Assembly (NCBI RefSeq): GCF_900106565.1
Contig: NZ_FNNJ01000001.1
Coordinates: forward strand, 682,001 to 746,000
DNA from: Lutibacter oricola
GTDB lineage: Bacteria; Bacteroidota; Bacteroidia; Flavobacteriales; Flavobacteriaceae
DNA length: 64,000 bases
Reading direction: 5' to 3'
The position numbers were made by a program, and so were the translations under genes. This document shows positions 25,080-34,299 of this stretch, piece after piece; position 1 is the first letter of the stretch, and each line of letters opens with the position of its first letter. The notes beneath the pieces are model-generated. The model did not search any database. It saw only the letters and a list, made by a program, of their open reading frames with translations, and was not told where the DNA came from.

Positions 25080-26408
25080 ATGAAAACCAAAATTGTTACT
25101 TTTTTAGCATTATTATTTATTGTTAGTATAAATGCACAGGATAAGAAATGGACGTTACAAGAATGCGTAAAATATGCATTAGATAATAACATATCTATAA
25201 AGCAAAGTGAGCTTAATGTTGCTGTTAGTGAAGAAAATGTTATTAGTTCTAAAGGTAATTTTTTACCTAATTTAAATGCTTCAACAAACGGAAGTTTAAA
25301 TTTTGGGTCTGGATTTGATCCTGTAAGTAACGATCGTGTTTCTACAAGTACTTACGGAGGCTCCTTTGGCTTGAGTTCTGGTATTACTGTTTTTAACGGT
25401 TATAGAAATTTAAATTCTTACAAACAAGCTCAGTTAGGTGTTGAATCTAGTAAGTTAAGTTTGCAAAAAATACAAGATGATATTTCTTTATATGTAGTAA
25501 ATACCTATTTAAATGTACTATTTGCAAAAGAAAACTTGAATGTAGCAAAAGTTCAGTATGAAATAAGTAAAAAGCAAATAGAACTTGCTAAAACTCAATT
25601 TGAAGCTGGTTCTAAGCCAAAAGGAGATTTGTTAAACGCGCAATCTAAAGCTGCAACCGATGAACAATCTGTAGTTTTAAATGAGAATACTTTAAATATA
25701 GCATTGCTTAATTTAGCGCAGTTATTGCAAATAAGTCCTGCTAATTTTGATGTTGAAAATATAGAAGTTGGAAGCCCAGGAGTTGCTATGTTATATAACA
25801 ATCCTAATGATGTTTATAAAAAAGCTGTTGTAAACAGACCAGAAATTAAAAACGCAGAATTAGCTATAGAATCGGCAAATTATAATATAGAAATTGCTAA
25901 AGCAGGATTTTTACCGTCGCTTTCTGTAAGTGCAAATGCAAGTTCTGGCTATGGTTATGACTTAAAAAACAACCAGTTTCATAAACCATTTTTTACACAA
26001 ATGGACGATAATTTCGGTTACGGTTTAGGATTTAATTTAAACATTCCTATTTTTAATAGAGGTCAAACTAAATCTAACGTTAACCGACAACTAATAAATT
26101 ATGAGATTTCTAAATTTGGTTTAGAAAGTAAAAAATTAGAATTAGAGCAAACTATTCAAAAAGCATTTTACGATGCTAAAGCAGCTGCAAAAACATATGA
26201 ATCTGCAGAAAAATCTTTATTAGCACAGAATGAAGCTTTTAAAAATGCGCAAGAAAGTTTTAATCTTGGAGCTATGACATCTTTTGATTTTGACCAAGTT
26301 AGAAATAGATTGGTTACTGCTGAAGGTGCAATTATTAGAGCAAAATATGATTACGTATTTAAAACAAAAGTGTTGAAATTCTATTACGGAGAAGCTTTTG
26401 TAGATTAA
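25080..26408 (+). CDS. TolC-family outer membrane efflux protein
   Basis: The ATG at 25080 gives a standard signal peptide (MKTKIVTFLALLFIVSINAQ), so the upstream ATG at 25044 is not used. The two-fold TolC repeat is seen as WTLQECVKYALDNNISIKQSEL and later RPEIKNAELAIESANYNIEIA, each followed by beta-strand and coiled-coil helices; FGLGAM-like NLGAMTSFDFDQVRN is also present. It forms the outer-membrane channel of a tripartite pump; pump partners are not adjacent, and a terminator follows. Confidence 0.92.
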   Translation: MKTKIVTFLALLFIVSINAQDKKWTLQECVKYALDNNISIKQSELNVAVSEENVISSKGNFLPNLNASTNGSLNFGSGFDPVSNDRVSTSTYGGSFGLSSGITVFNGYRNLNSYKQAQLGVESSKLSLQKIQDDISLYVVNTYLNVLFAKENLNVAKVQYEISKKQIELAKTQFEAGSKPKGDLLNAQSKAATDEQSVVLNENTLNIALLNLAQLLQISPANFDVENIEVGSPGVAMLYNNPNDVYKKAVVNRPEIKNAELAIESANYNIEIAKAGFLPSLSVSANASSGYGYDLKNNQFHKPFFTQMDDNFGYGLGFNLNIPIFNRGQTKSNVNRQLINYEISKFGLESKKLELEQTIQKAFYDAKAAAKTYESAEKSLLAQNEAFKNAQESFNLGAMTSFDFDQVRNRLVTAEGAIIRAKYDYVFKTKVLKFYYGEAFVD

Positions 26409-26428
26409 AAAAAATTAAATAATAAGTA

Positions 26429-26460
26429 AAAACGCCCAATGAAATTTCGTTGGGCGTTTT
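26429..26460 (+). terminator. terminator after tolC-like gene
   Basis: AAAACGCCCAA pairs with TTGGGCGTTTT around a loop of about 10 bases, with a T-run after it. Confidence 0.85.
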
Positions 26461-26485
26461 CATTTTATAGAAACAGCAAAATAAG

Positions 26486-26493
26486 TATCTTTG
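26486..26493 (+). promoter_or_regulatory. -7 box for tsaB
   Basis: TATCTTTG, full match to TAnnTTTG, 20 bases before the TTG start at 26514. It supports that start because the leader would be only about 15 bases. Confidence 0.55.
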
Positions 26494-26513
26494 TAAACTA
26501 AATAAATATTGAT

Positions 26514-27182
26514 TTGGCTTTTATATTAAATATTGAAACTGCAACAAAAAACTGTTCGGTAAGTGTTGCTGAAAATGGAAAAACCATTGCTTTAAAAGAA
26601 TACAATGATGGAGGATACTCGCATGCTGAAAAACTTCATAAATTTATAAAAGAAGTATGTGAACAAAGTAATATTGAATTAAGTCAGTTAGCTGCTGTAG
26701 CTGTTAGTAAAGGTCCTGGTTCTTATACGGGCTTAAGAATTGGAGTTTCAGCTGCAAAAGGGCTTTGTTTTGCGTTAAACTTACCTTTAATTTCAATCCA
26801 TACGTTGGAAGCTTTAGCAAATACTATTGAAACTGAAAATAAGGTAGTAATTCCTTTGTTGGATGCTCGAAGAATGGAAGTTTATTGTGCAATTTTTAAA
26901 AATGGTAAAACTGTTGAAAAAGTTAGCGCTAAAATTATAGACGAAAATTCTTTTAGTGAATATCTAGTTGAATCTAAAGTTTACTTTGTAGGTGATGGAG
27001 CAGAAAAATGTAAATCAATACTAAAAAGTGAAAATGCTATTTTTATAGATGATAAATTTCCTTCAGCAAATGAAATGTCTGAATTGTCATTTTATAAGTA
27101 CAAAAAAAACGACATCGAAGATGTCGCTTATTTTGAACCTTTTTATTTAAAAGATTTTGTAACTACAGTTTCAAAAAAGTAA
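26514..27182 (+). CDS. tsaB: tRNA t6A37 biosynthesis protein TsaB
   Basis: 222 residues, ASKHA-fold partner of TsaD and TsaE in making threonylcarbamoyl-adenosine at position 37 of tRNAs that read ANN codons. Marks: ILNIETATKNCSVSV at the N-terminus and KGPGSYTGLRIGVSAAKGL. The start codon is TTG: no ATG lies in frame before the conserved ILNIETA strand, and the promoter box leaves no room upstream. Confidence 0.93.
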   Translation: MAFILNIETATKNCSVSVAENGKTIALKEYNDGGYSHAEKLHKFIKEVCEQSNIELSQLAAVAVSKGPGSYTGLRIGVSAAKGLCFALNLPLISIHTLEALANTIETENKVVIPLLDARRMEVYCAIFKNGKTVEKVSAKIIDENSFSEYLVESKVYFVGDGAEKCKSILKSENAIFIDDKFPSANEMSELSFYKYKKNDIEDVAYFEPFYLKDFVTTVSKK

Positions 27183-27244
27183 TTCTTATAAAGAATCGTA
27201 GTGTTTAAATACTATAATTGAATTAGTTTGTTTCTGTTTAAAAA

Positions 27245-28057
27245 TTAACTTTCTTTTTTTATTTCAACAGCATGTGGATAAGGTATTTCAATACCAGCTT
27301 TGTCTAATGCTATTTTAACAGCTTCTGTTGTTTCAAAATATACATCCCAGTAGTTTTCAGGTGTAGCCCAAGGTCTAACAGCAAAGTTTACAGAGCTATC
27401 AGCTAATTCAGAAACATTAACTGTTGGAGCAGGATCTTTTAAAACTTTAGAGTTGTTAAGCATAACATTCATTAAAACCTCTTTAGTTTGTTTTATGTCT
27501 TCATCATAGCCAACACCAATAGTTAAGTCTACACGAAGCTTTCCTTCTTCAGTATAGTTTTTAATATTTCCATTAGATAAAATTCCATTTGGGATAATAA
27601 CTAATTTGTTACCCGGAGAGATAATTTTAGTAACAAAAATTTGAATTTCTTTTACCGCACCTATTTCACCTTGAGCTTCAATTAAGTCTCCAACTTTAAA
27701 AGGTTTAAAAATCATAATTAATGCACCACCAGCAAAATTAGCTAAAGAACCTTGCAATGCTAATCCAACAGCTAAACCAGCAGCACCAAGTATAGCAACA
27801 AATGATGTGGTTTCAACTCCAAGTTGAGAAATTGTAGTAATAAATATTAGAATTTTTAATACCCAAGAAAGTAAATCTCCTAAAAACTTTTGAAGTGTAA
27901 CATCAACACCGTTTTTATTCATTATTTTTTTTGTGATGTTTACAATTTTTTTAACTAACCATAATCCAATTATTAAAATTAGAATGGCAAAAATTACTCT
28001 TGATGCATTGTCTTGTACAAATTGAGACGCAAGGTCTAAATATTTTTTATAATCCAT
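27245..28057 (-). CDS. mscS: small-conductance mechanosensitive channel (MscS family)
   Basis: 270 residues. Helices TM1-TM3 are in the first 125 residues; the pore helix is AAGLAVGLALQGSLANFAGG, followed by IFKPFKVGDLIEAQGEIGAV of the beta domain and a C-terminal alpha-beta domain. It opens under membrane tension to protect against hypo-osmotic shock. It is the last gene of a three-gene unit, 7 bases after DUF1304. Confidence 0.95.
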   Translation of the reverse strand: MDYKKYLDLASQFVQDNASRVIFAILILIIGLWLVKKIVNITKKIMNKNGVDVTLQKFLGDLLSWVLKILIFITTISQLGVETTSFVAILGAAGLAVGLALQGSLANFAGGALIMIFKPFKVGDLIEAQGEIGAVKEIQIFVTKIISPGNKLVIIPNGILSNGNIKNYTEEGKLRVDLTIGVGYDEDIKQTKEVLMNVMLNNSKVLKDPAPTVNVSELADSSVNFAVRPWATPENYWDVYFETTEAVKIALDKAGIEIPYPHAVEIKKES

Positions 28058-28064
28058 AGTTTAT

Positions 28065-28421
28065 TTAAATTTGAAACAAAAATAATATTATTCCTAATAT
28101 AGCTGGAATACTTTGTATTAAAAATATCTTATTTTTTTTGGTTGAATAGGCTCCATAAATTCCAGCAATAGTAATGCATATTAGAAAAAATAGTGCAACT
28201 GACGGATTTTTAATTAATACAGCCCAAACTAAACCTGCAGCTAAAAAGCCATTATACAAGCCTTGGTTTTGTGCTAGTACTTTAGTTGTTTTTGCTTCTT
28301 CTAGTTTTAAGCCGAAAGCTTTTAGCCCTTGTGGTTTTGTCCAATAAAACATTTCTAAAATCATAAAGTAGAAATGTTCAAAAGCAATAAACAAAACAAT
28401 AATTATTTGTAGTGTAGTCAT
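28065..28421 (-). CDS. DUF1304 membrane protein
   Basis: 118 residues with four hydrophobic helices. FIAFEHFYFMILEMFYW at the N-terminus and NQGLYNGFLAAGLVWA in the middle are the DUF1304 signature. Function unknown. It starts directly after the stop of the YyaL-type gene and is 7 bases before mscS, so the three are co-transcribed. Confidence 0.88.
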   Translation of the reverse strand: MTTLQIIIVLFIAFEHFYFMILEMFYWTKPQGLKAFGLKLEEAKTTKVLAQNQGLYNGFLAAGLVWAVLIKNPSVALFFLICITIAGIYGAYSTKKNKIFLIQSIPAILGIILFLFQI

Positions 28422-30512
28422 TTATAAATTTATATTTAATTGTTCTATAGCTTTGTTTATATCTGTTTCTGGAAGTTTACATGCACCATCAACACATATG
28501 TAAATTAAAGTTTTAGAACCGCTATCTCTACCCTCCATTAATGGAATACTACTTTTTTTAGTGCTGCCTGCAATAAGCTTATTTGGAAAGTAATTTTTGT
28601 TTAGCTCTTTAATAATTTCTAGTGAGTTTTCTCCAGTAACTGCAACTTCATAATAACTACCAGAGAAATTACACATTAAATAAAGCCAGTTAGCATATGC
28701 CAAGCCGTATTTCATAGTTTTCTCTTTAACATTAGAAAGCATTTGTTTGCTAGTTTTTAAATAATAGCTGTTAGAGTAGTAGTGGCTAAGTTTAAATAAA
28801 TTAGTTGCCATAATAGAGTTTGAAGAAGAAATTACATTGTCCTCAATTTCCATTTTACGCGCAATTAAGCTTTCATCTATATTAGATGTAAAATAAAACA
28901 TAGATTTTTCAGAATCGTAAAAATGATCAAAAGAATAATCGGTTAATTGTTTAGCTGTTGTTAACCAAAACTCATTTAAAGTTATTTCATACAGAGCAAT
29001 ATAAGCGTCAATTACTGTGGCGTAATCTTCTAGATATCCATTAATAGTACTTTTGCCATTTTTGTAATTATGGTTTAAATTACCATCCGTTTGTAATTGT
29101 TTAGAGTATATGAATTTAGCGTTTTTTAAAGCAGTTTCTAAAAATTTAGACTCACCAAAAACCTTATAAGCATCAATATATCCTTTTAGCATTAGAGCAT
29201 TCCACGATGTTAATGATTTATCATCTAACCTAGGTTTTTCTCTTTTGTTACGCTCGTTAAGTAATATTTTTTTCCAAGAATTAATTTTATTGTGTAATTC
29301 TTCAATAGAAATTGAATGTTTTTTTATAAAATCACTGTCTGTATCTTTTCTTATTAGAACATAATTTTCGTGTTCCCAATAGCCGTAGTAATTTATGCTA
29401 TAGTAGTCTGAAAATAATGAGTAGTCATCTTTTAGTAATTTTTGAAGTTCTAAAGATTTCCACACATAAAAAGCACCTTCTTCTAATTTGTTTTCTTTAT
29501 TTAAACTATCAGCATCTAAGCTCGAATAAAAAGCACCTTCTGTTGTTGTTAATTCTTCTTCTATAAATTGTAATGTATTGTATACCGTTTCTTTATAAAG
29601 TGGGTTTTTTGTTGCTTGGTAAGCTTCAGAATATAAGCTTACTAATTGACCATTGTCATAAAGCATTTTCTCAAAATGTGGAACATGCCATTTTTTATCT
29701 ACAGAATATCTTGAAAAACCACCACCAATTTGGTCGTTAATTCCACCAAGAGCCATTTTGGTTAAGGTTGTGTTTACAAAATCTAAAATTGCAGTATTAT
29801 TAGTTTGGGTAGCATACCTTAATAAAAATAGATAGTTATTTGGCATTGGAAATTTTGGAGCTCCGCTTCTTCCTCCTAAATCAAGATCTATATAGTTTAC
29901 CCATTCTTCAACAGCTATATTTAAATCTTTTATGCTGAAATTTTCTTCACTATTATTAGCAGTAATTAAGTCAGAGTTTTTAACTCCTTCTGTTAGTTTT
30001 TCAGCATAATCAATAATTTTTTCAGGAGACTCTTTATAAAGTTCTGCAATTTTTTGAAGTGTACCTATCCAACGTTCTTTTTGGAAATAAGTACCTCCCC
30101 AAAAAGGTCTTCCATCAGGTAATGCAATACAATTTAAAGGCCAACCACCGCTACCAGTTATTAGTTGCACGGCATTCATATAAATTTGATCAATATCTGG
30201 GCGTTCTTCTCTATCAACTTTAATATTAATAAAGTTTTTATTCATAACTGTAGCTACTTCTTCGTTTTCAAAGCTTTCATGTTCCATAACATGGCACCAA
30301 TGACAAGATGAATAACCAACAGAAATTAATAGTAATTTGTTTTCTTTTTTTGCTAATTCTAGGGTTTCACTATTCCAAGCATACCAATCTACTGGATTGT
30401 GTGCGTGTTGGAGTAAGTAAGGACTAGTTTCGTTTATAAGTTTGTTGGTGAATTTATGTGCAGACATTTTTTTTGAAGGATTGTTTTGACAACTAATAAG
30501 TATTATAAGCAA
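28422..30512 (-). CDS. YyaL-type thioredoxin-domain protein (DUF255), possible lipoprotein
   Basis: DUF255 thioredoxin-like domain ([22 protein letters not shown], then [14 protein letters not shown] with Cys70 and Cys73) followed by an (alpha/alpha)6 barrel like N-acyl-glucosamine epimerase. Role of this conserved family is unclear. The start is uncertain: ATG at 30467 gives the usual cytosolic form, but the frame upstream encodes [17 protein letters not shown], which looks like a lipoprotein signal that the TTG at 30512 would cut short. A CTG at 30530 or ATT at 30545 would include it. First gene of a unit with DUF1304 and mscS. Confidence 0.85.
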   Translation of the reverse strand: MLIILISCQNNPSKKMSAHKFTNKLINETSPYLLQHAHNPVDWYAWNSETLELAKKENKLLLISVGYSSCHWCHVMEHESFENEEVATVMNKNFINIKVDREERPDIDQIYMNAVQLITGSGGWPLNCIALPDGRPFWGGTYFQKERWIGTLQKIAELYKESPEKIIDYAEKLTEGVKNSDLITANNSEENFSIKDLNIAVEEWVNYIDLDLGGRSGAPKFPMPNNYLFLLRYATQTNNTAILDFVNTTLTKMALGGINDQIGGGFSRYSVDKKWHVPHFEKMLYDNGQLVSLYSEAYQATKNPLYKETVYNTLQFIEEELTTTEGAFYSSLDADSLNKENKLEEGAFYVWKSLELQKLLKDDYSLFSDYYSINYYGYWEHENYVLIRKDTDSDFIKKHSISIEELHNKINSWKKILLNERNKREKPRLDDKSLTSWNALMLKGYIDAYKVFGESKFLETALKNAKFIYSKQLQTDGNLNHNYKNGKSTINGYLEDYATVIDAYIALYEITLNEFWLTTAKQLTDYSFDHFYDSEKSMFYFTSNIDESLIARKMEIEDNVISSSNSIMATNLFKLSHYYSNSYYLKTSKQMLSNVKEKTMKYGLAYANWLYLMCNFSGSYYEVAVTGENSLEIIKELNKNYFPNKLIAGSTKKSSIPLMEGRDSGSKTLIYICVDGACKLPETDINKAIEQLNINL

Positions 30513-30540
30513 AAATAGAAGTATAAGCAGTTGTATTGAC

Positions 30541-30548
30541 CAAATGTA
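30541..30548 (-). promoter_or_regulatory. -7 box for the yyaL-like operon
   Basis: TACATTTG on the minus strand, match to TAnnTTTG. Transcription from here would start near 30535, just inside the hydrophobic upstream frame, so it limits how far upstream the protein can begin. Confidence 0.45.
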
Positions 30549-30569
30549 TAAATCTAAACCTGTAATAAA

Positions 30570-30598
30570 AAAAGCACTCTATTAAAGTGCTTTTATTT
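30570..30598 (-). terminator. terminator after dodecin
   Basis: AAAAGCACT and AGTGCTTTT pair around a 7-base loop with T-runs on the minus strand, 23 bases after the dodecin stop. Confidence 0.75.
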
Positions 30599-30620
30599 TA
30601 ATTTATAGAATTTTTAAAAT

Positions 30621-30821
30621 CTATTTTACTTCAAAAGTAATTTTTAAATTTACTCTAAACTCATCAACTTTATTGTCGTTTACAACTACACTTTGTGATT
30701 GTACGTAAGCTGATTTGATATTTTTTACACTTTTTCCTGCTTGTGCAATAGCCTTTTTTGTAGCTTCTTCCCAACTTTTGTCAGAGTTTGCCATAACTTC
30801 AATAACTTTCATTATTGCCAT
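30621..30821 (-). CDS. dodecin family flavin-binding protein
   Basis: 66 residues, the normal dodecin length. VIEVMANSDKSWEEATKKAI holds the Trp that stacks on flavin, and VDEFRVNLKITFEV is the last strand. Dodecins form hollow dodecamers that store FMN or riboflavin. It stands alone between a terminator and a divergent gene; an ATGATA-N2-TATCAT palindrome (30877-30890) lies 56 bases upstream. Confidence 0.93.
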   Translation of the reverse strand: MAIMKVIEVMANSDKSWEEATKKAIAQAGKSVKNIKSAYVQSQSVVVNDNKVDEFRVNLKITFEVK

Positions 30822-30876
30822 AACATTTTATTTTTTAAGTTAATATTCCTTAAATATACAACAAAAATGAAAATCT

Positions 30877-30890
30877 ATGATATTTATCAT
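30877..30890. promoter_or_regulatory. palindrome upstream of dodecin gene
   Basis: ATGATA, two bases, TATCAT. The half-sites resemble Crp/Fnr-type operators (TGAT-N6-ATCA form). It lies between the divergent dodecin and DUF2490 genes. No other element was recognised in this 222-base gap except the plus-strand -7 box. Confidence 0.25.
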
Positions 30891-31011
30891 AACATTAAAA
30901 TATATTTTCAGACTTAATTAGTAGGTTTTTAATGATTTGTAAAAATGAAGTTTTACTAAAACGTTTTATTAATAATTACTTAAAATGAAGAATGGAGGCT
31001 GACGAGTTAAG

Positions 31012-31019
31012 TAAATTTG
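31012..31019 (+). promoter_or_regulatory. -7 box for DUF2490 gene
   Basis: TAAATTTG, full match to TAnnTTTG, 24 bases before the ATG. Confidence 0.5.
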
Positions 31020-31043
31020 TAGTGTTAATCACTTTGAAATAAA

Positions 31044-31787
31044 ATGAAAAAAATAGTGCTATTGGCATTACTTATTTTAACAGTAAATAAGGCCGTGTCT
31101 CAAACAGAAATATTAAAAGATCGAGGTTCTTGGTTAACATTTATAAATAAAGTTAAGCTATCAGAAAAGTTTTATTTTTTGAATGTAACCCAGCAACGTA
31201 GAGTTCGTTTTTTGAAAGAAACACAAAGTTATTTATTTATGCCAAGTATAAATTATAAGCTGAACAATAGTGTTACTGTTGGTGCGGGTTATTTGTATTA
31301 TAAGTATTATCCAAATGGTGTTTCTCATTCTTCAATTCATAAAAGTGAAAATAGATTTTTTCAACATATTAGTTTAACAAACACTTCTGGAAAATTTAAA
31401 ATAGGACACCGATTAATGTTTGAAGAACGAGTTATTGATTTAATTAATACCAGTGTTACTCCAAATGTTATTGAAAGTAATAAATATGTAAATCGTTTAC
31501 GTTATAGATTACGTGCTACTACTAATTTATTTAAGTTGAAAAATGATAAACATATTATGGGCAGATTGTCTAACGAAATTAGAATACGATTTGCTAATGG
31601 AATTACTGAGCCAGATTTTGACCAAAATAATTTTGAAGCTTTGTTAGGTTATAAGTTGTTAAGTAATTCTACAATTTGGGCAGGGTATGGAAGGTATTAC
31701 TTCAGGAAAAATTCAGCCAAATATGTGTCTAATAATATTATGCATATAACGCTAAGTTATAATTTTGATGTAACTAAGAAGAGCTAA
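31044..31787 (+). CDS. DUF2490 outer-membrane beta-barrel protein
   Basis: 247 residues with a signal peptide (MKKIVLLALLILTVNKAVSQ) and repeated amphipathic strands ending in LSYNFDV. EKFYFLNVTQQRRVRF, then HRLMFEERV and RLRYRLRA are typical of DUF2490, a probable small outer-membrane barrel of unknown function. Monocistronic: own promoter box and a terminator. Confidence 0.85.
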   Translation: MKKIVLLALLILTVNKAVSQTEILKDRGSWLTFINKVKLSEKFYFLNVTQQRRVRFLKETQSYLFMPSINYKLNNSVTVGAGYLYYKYYPNGVSHSSIHKSENRFFQHISLTNTSGKFKIGHRLMFEERVIDLINTSVTPNVIESNKYVNRLRYRLRATTNLFKLKNDKHIMGRLSNEIRIRFANGITEPDFDQNNFEALLGYKLLSNSTIWAGYGRYYFRKNSAKYVSNNIMHITLSYNFDVTKKS

Positions 31788-31798
31788 TCTAAGAATTA

Positions 31799-31833
31799 AA
31801 AAAAGGCCGAAACAATTGTTTCGGCCTTTTTTT
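31799..31833. terminator. bidirectional terminator between DUF2490 and aminotransferase genes
   Basis: AAAAAGGCCGAAACA pairs with TGTTTCGGCCTTTTT around ATT-like loop bases, with A- and T-runs on both sides. It serves the two convergent genes. Confidence 0.88.
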
Positions 31834-31852
31834 AATTTATTTAATATGTTAA

Positions 31853-33040
31853 TTAGCTAACTGCTTTTGCAATTCTACTAATAGCTTCTCTAATTTGTTC
31901 TTCTGAAGCTGCATAAGAAATTCTAATACAATCAGGTGCTCCAAAAGCATCACCAGTTACAGTTGCTACGTTTGCGTACTCTAATAAATATAACGCAAAG
32001 TCAGATGCGTTTTCAATTTTTACACCGTTTAATTCTTTTCCAAAGAAAGCAGAAACATCTGGGAATACATAAAATGCTCCTTCAGGTACATTTAATTTAA
32101 AACCATCAATTTCACCTAATAATTCTAAAACAATGTCTCTTCTTTTATGGAATTCTTCAACCATATAGTCAATTTTAGAAACAGGTGCTTCTAATGCTGC
32201 AATTGTTGCACGTTGTGCAATACAGTTGGCTCCAGAAGTAATTTGTCCTTGCATTTTATTACAAGCTCTTGCAATCCATTCAGGTGCTCCAATATAACCA
32301 ATTCTCCAACCAGTCATTGCAAATGCTTTTGCAACACCGTTTACAGTAATTGTTCTATCGTACATACTTGGTATAGCAGCAAAACTAAAAGTTTCAGCTC
32401 CGTAGTTTATGTGCTCATAAATTTCATCAGATAATACGTAGATGTTTGGATATTTTTCTAAAACTGCAGCAAGTGCTCTATAATCAGCTTCACTATAAAT
32501 AGTACCACTTGGGTTATTTGGTGAGTTGAATAAAATTAATTTAGTTTTTGGTGTAATTGCAGCTTCTAATTGCTCAGGAGTAATTTTAAAATCTGTATCA
32601 ATAGAAGATGGAATTTCTTTGTATGTTGCTTCAGATAAAATAGCTAAAGCAGAATAACTTACCCAATATGGTGCAGGTAATAAAACTTCATCTCCAGGAT
32701 TTAATAATACTTGTAATGTGTTAGCAATAGATTGTTTTGCTCCTGTTGAAACTACAATTTGACTTGGCTTATACTCTAAATTATTATCGCGCTTAAATTT
32801 TGCAATAACTGCATCTTTTAAATCTGCGTACCCATCAACTGGACTGTAAGAATTGTAATTCTCGTCAATTGCTTGTTTAGCAGCTTCTTTAATAAAATCT
32901 GGAGTGTTAAAGTCAGGTTCACCTAAACTTAAACCAATAATGTCTTTTCCTTGTCCTTTTAGTTCACGTGCTTTAGCGGCCATTGCTAAAGTTGCCGAAG
33001 CAGGTAAGTTGTTAATTCTGTCTGATAGTTGGTTGCTCAT
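31853..33040 (-). CDS. PLP-dependent aspartate-type aminotransferase (class I)
   Basis: 395 residues, fold type I aminotransferase. Marks: LSLGEPDFNTPDFI, STGAKQSIANTL, NSPNNPSGTIY (Asn contacting PLP), DEIYEHINYG and VNGVAKAFAMTGWRIGYIG with the PLP-binding Lys. It transfers an amino group between aspartate (or a related amino acid) and 2-oxoglutarate. It starts 12 bases after the desaturase gene and probably shares its transcript. Confidence 0.92.
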   Translation of the reverse strand: MSNQLSDRINNLPASATLAMAAKARELKGQGKDIIGLSLGEPDFNTPDFIKEAAKQAIDENYNSYSPVDGYADLKDAVIAKFKRDNNLEYKPSQIVVSTGAKQSIANTLQVLLNPGDEVLLPAPYWVSYSALAILSEATYKEIPSSIDTDFKITPEQLEAAITPKTKLILFNSPNNPSGTIYSEADYRALAAVLEKYPNIYVLSDEIYEHINYGAETFSFAAIPSMYDRTITVNGVAKAFAMTGWRIGYIGAPEWIARACNKMQGQITSGANCIAQRATIAALEAPVSKIDYMVEEFHKRRDIVLELLGEIDGFKLNVPEGAFYVFPDVSAFFGKELNGVKIENASDFALYLLEYANVATVTGDAFGAPDCIRISYAASEEQIREAISRIAKAVS

Positions 33041-33052
33041 GTTGTTTGTTTT

Positions 33053-34153
33053 TTATACGTGTGCTGGATTTGCTCCTAGCGTTTTAAGTTGTTTGAAATG
33101 TTCAAATATTGCTTTTCGCATTGTCCTATACTCATTGTAAGGTAAGTTAAATTCTAATGCGGTTTCTTTTACTATTTTGGCAATTTTTCCGTAATGTATA
33201 TGTGATATATGAGGAAAAATATGATGTTCGACTTGATGATTTAAACCTCCCGTGTACCAAGATACAAATTTGTTTGTTGGTGCAAAGTTAGAAGTTGTGT
33301 ATAATTGGTGAATTGCCCAAGTATGTTCTAAATTTCCGTCTTTATCTGGTAAAGGCATTTCTGTTTTTGGAACCACGTGTGCTAATTGAAAAACAACACT
33401 TAAAATCATTCCTGCAGTATAATGCATTACAAAAAAGCCTATTAAAACTTTCCACCAAGCAATATCTAAAACAGCTAATGGTAAAACTATCCAAAGTAAG
33501 TAATATGCAATTTTTGTGATAATTAAAACAGTCCATTCGGTAGCTGGATTTGGAAATTCTCCATAAGATAATTTCTTTTTTAAATACCTACGCATTTGTT
33601 TAAAATCGGTAGTTATTGCCCAGTTTATAGTTAATAAACCATATAAAAAAATTGAATAATACTTTTGAAATTTATGAATATTCATCCATTTTGCATGTTT
33701 AGAAAATCGAATGATTCTTCCAGCATCAATATCTTCATCATGACCTTGAATATTGGTAAATGTATGATGTAAAACGTTGTGCTGCACTTTCCAATTGTAA
33801 ACATTACCAGCAAGTATGTACATACTGCTTCCCATTAACTTATTTACCCATTTTTTACTGGAAAATGATTCGTGGTTACTATCGTGCATAACATTCATAC
33901 CTACACCAGCCATACCTATACCAATTACTATAGTAAGTAAAAGTAGTACCCATTGTGGCATTGGAACTGTTAATATTAGAACCAAAGGAATTAAAAATAA
34001 ACTAAACATTATAATGGCTTTGGAGTATAATTTCCAATTACCTGTACGTTTAATTTTATTTTCTTTAAAGTAGGTGTTAACCCTCTTGTTAAGAGTTCTA
34101 AAAAATTTAGCTTTATCTATTCTTGAAAAGCTTATGTTGTTATCGTTTGTCAT
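33053..34153 (-). CDS. membrane fatty acid desaturase
   Basis: 366 residues from the ATG at 34153; a longer frame to 34198 would begin upstream of the promoter box and is rejected. Three histidine boxes bind the di-iron centre: HDSNH, HNVLHH and HQVEHH followed by IFPHISH. Four membrane helices lie in two pairs. It inserts a double bond into acyl chains of membrane lipids, probably as a front-end or acyl-lipid type because of the HQVEHH box. Confidence 0.92.
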   Translation of the reverse strand: MTNDNNISFSRIDKAKFFRTLNKRVNTYFKENKIKRTGNWKLYSKAIIMFSLFLIPLVLILTVPMPQWVLLLLTIVIGIGMAGVGMNVMHDSNHESFSSKKWVNKLMGSSMYILAGNVYNWKVQHNVLHHTFTNIQGHDEDIDAGRIIRFSKHAKWMNIHKFQKYYSIFLYGLLTINWAITTDFKQMRRYLKKKLSYGEFPNPATEWTVLIITKIAYYLLWIVLPLAVLDIAWWKVLIGFFVMHYTAGMILSVVFQLAHVVPKTEMPLPDKDGNLEHTWAIHQLYTTSNFAPTNKFVSWYTGGLNHQVEHHIFPHISHIHYGKIAKIVKETALEFNLPYNEYRTMRKAIFEHFKQLKTLGANPAHV

Positions 34154-34185
34154 ATTTTTAGGTGTATATGTATATATACAACGGT

Positions 34186-34193
34186 CAAAAATA
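34186..34193 (-). promoter_or_regulatory. -7 box for the desaturase operon
   Basis: TATTTTTG on the minus strand matches TAnnTTTG, 33 bases upstream of the ATG at 34153. Confidence 0.5.
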
Positions 34194-34272
34194 ACCAATT
34201 ATATAAAGTAAATGCTATTTTATAAAAAAAATAACAATTTAACAAAAGATGTTATTTTAATTATAGAAATAC

Positions 34273-34280
34273 TAATTTTG
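34273..34280 (+). promoter_or_regulatory. -7 box for rsmG
   Basis: TAATTTTG matches TAnnTTTG, 19 bases before the ATG at 34300. Confidence 0.5.
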
Positions 34281-34299
34281 CAATCACATTAGAACAAAT

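Noticed and set aside
34154-34198. Longer N-terminus for the desaturase
   Set aside because: It would begin upstream of the promoter box at 34186-34193 and adds unconserved residues.
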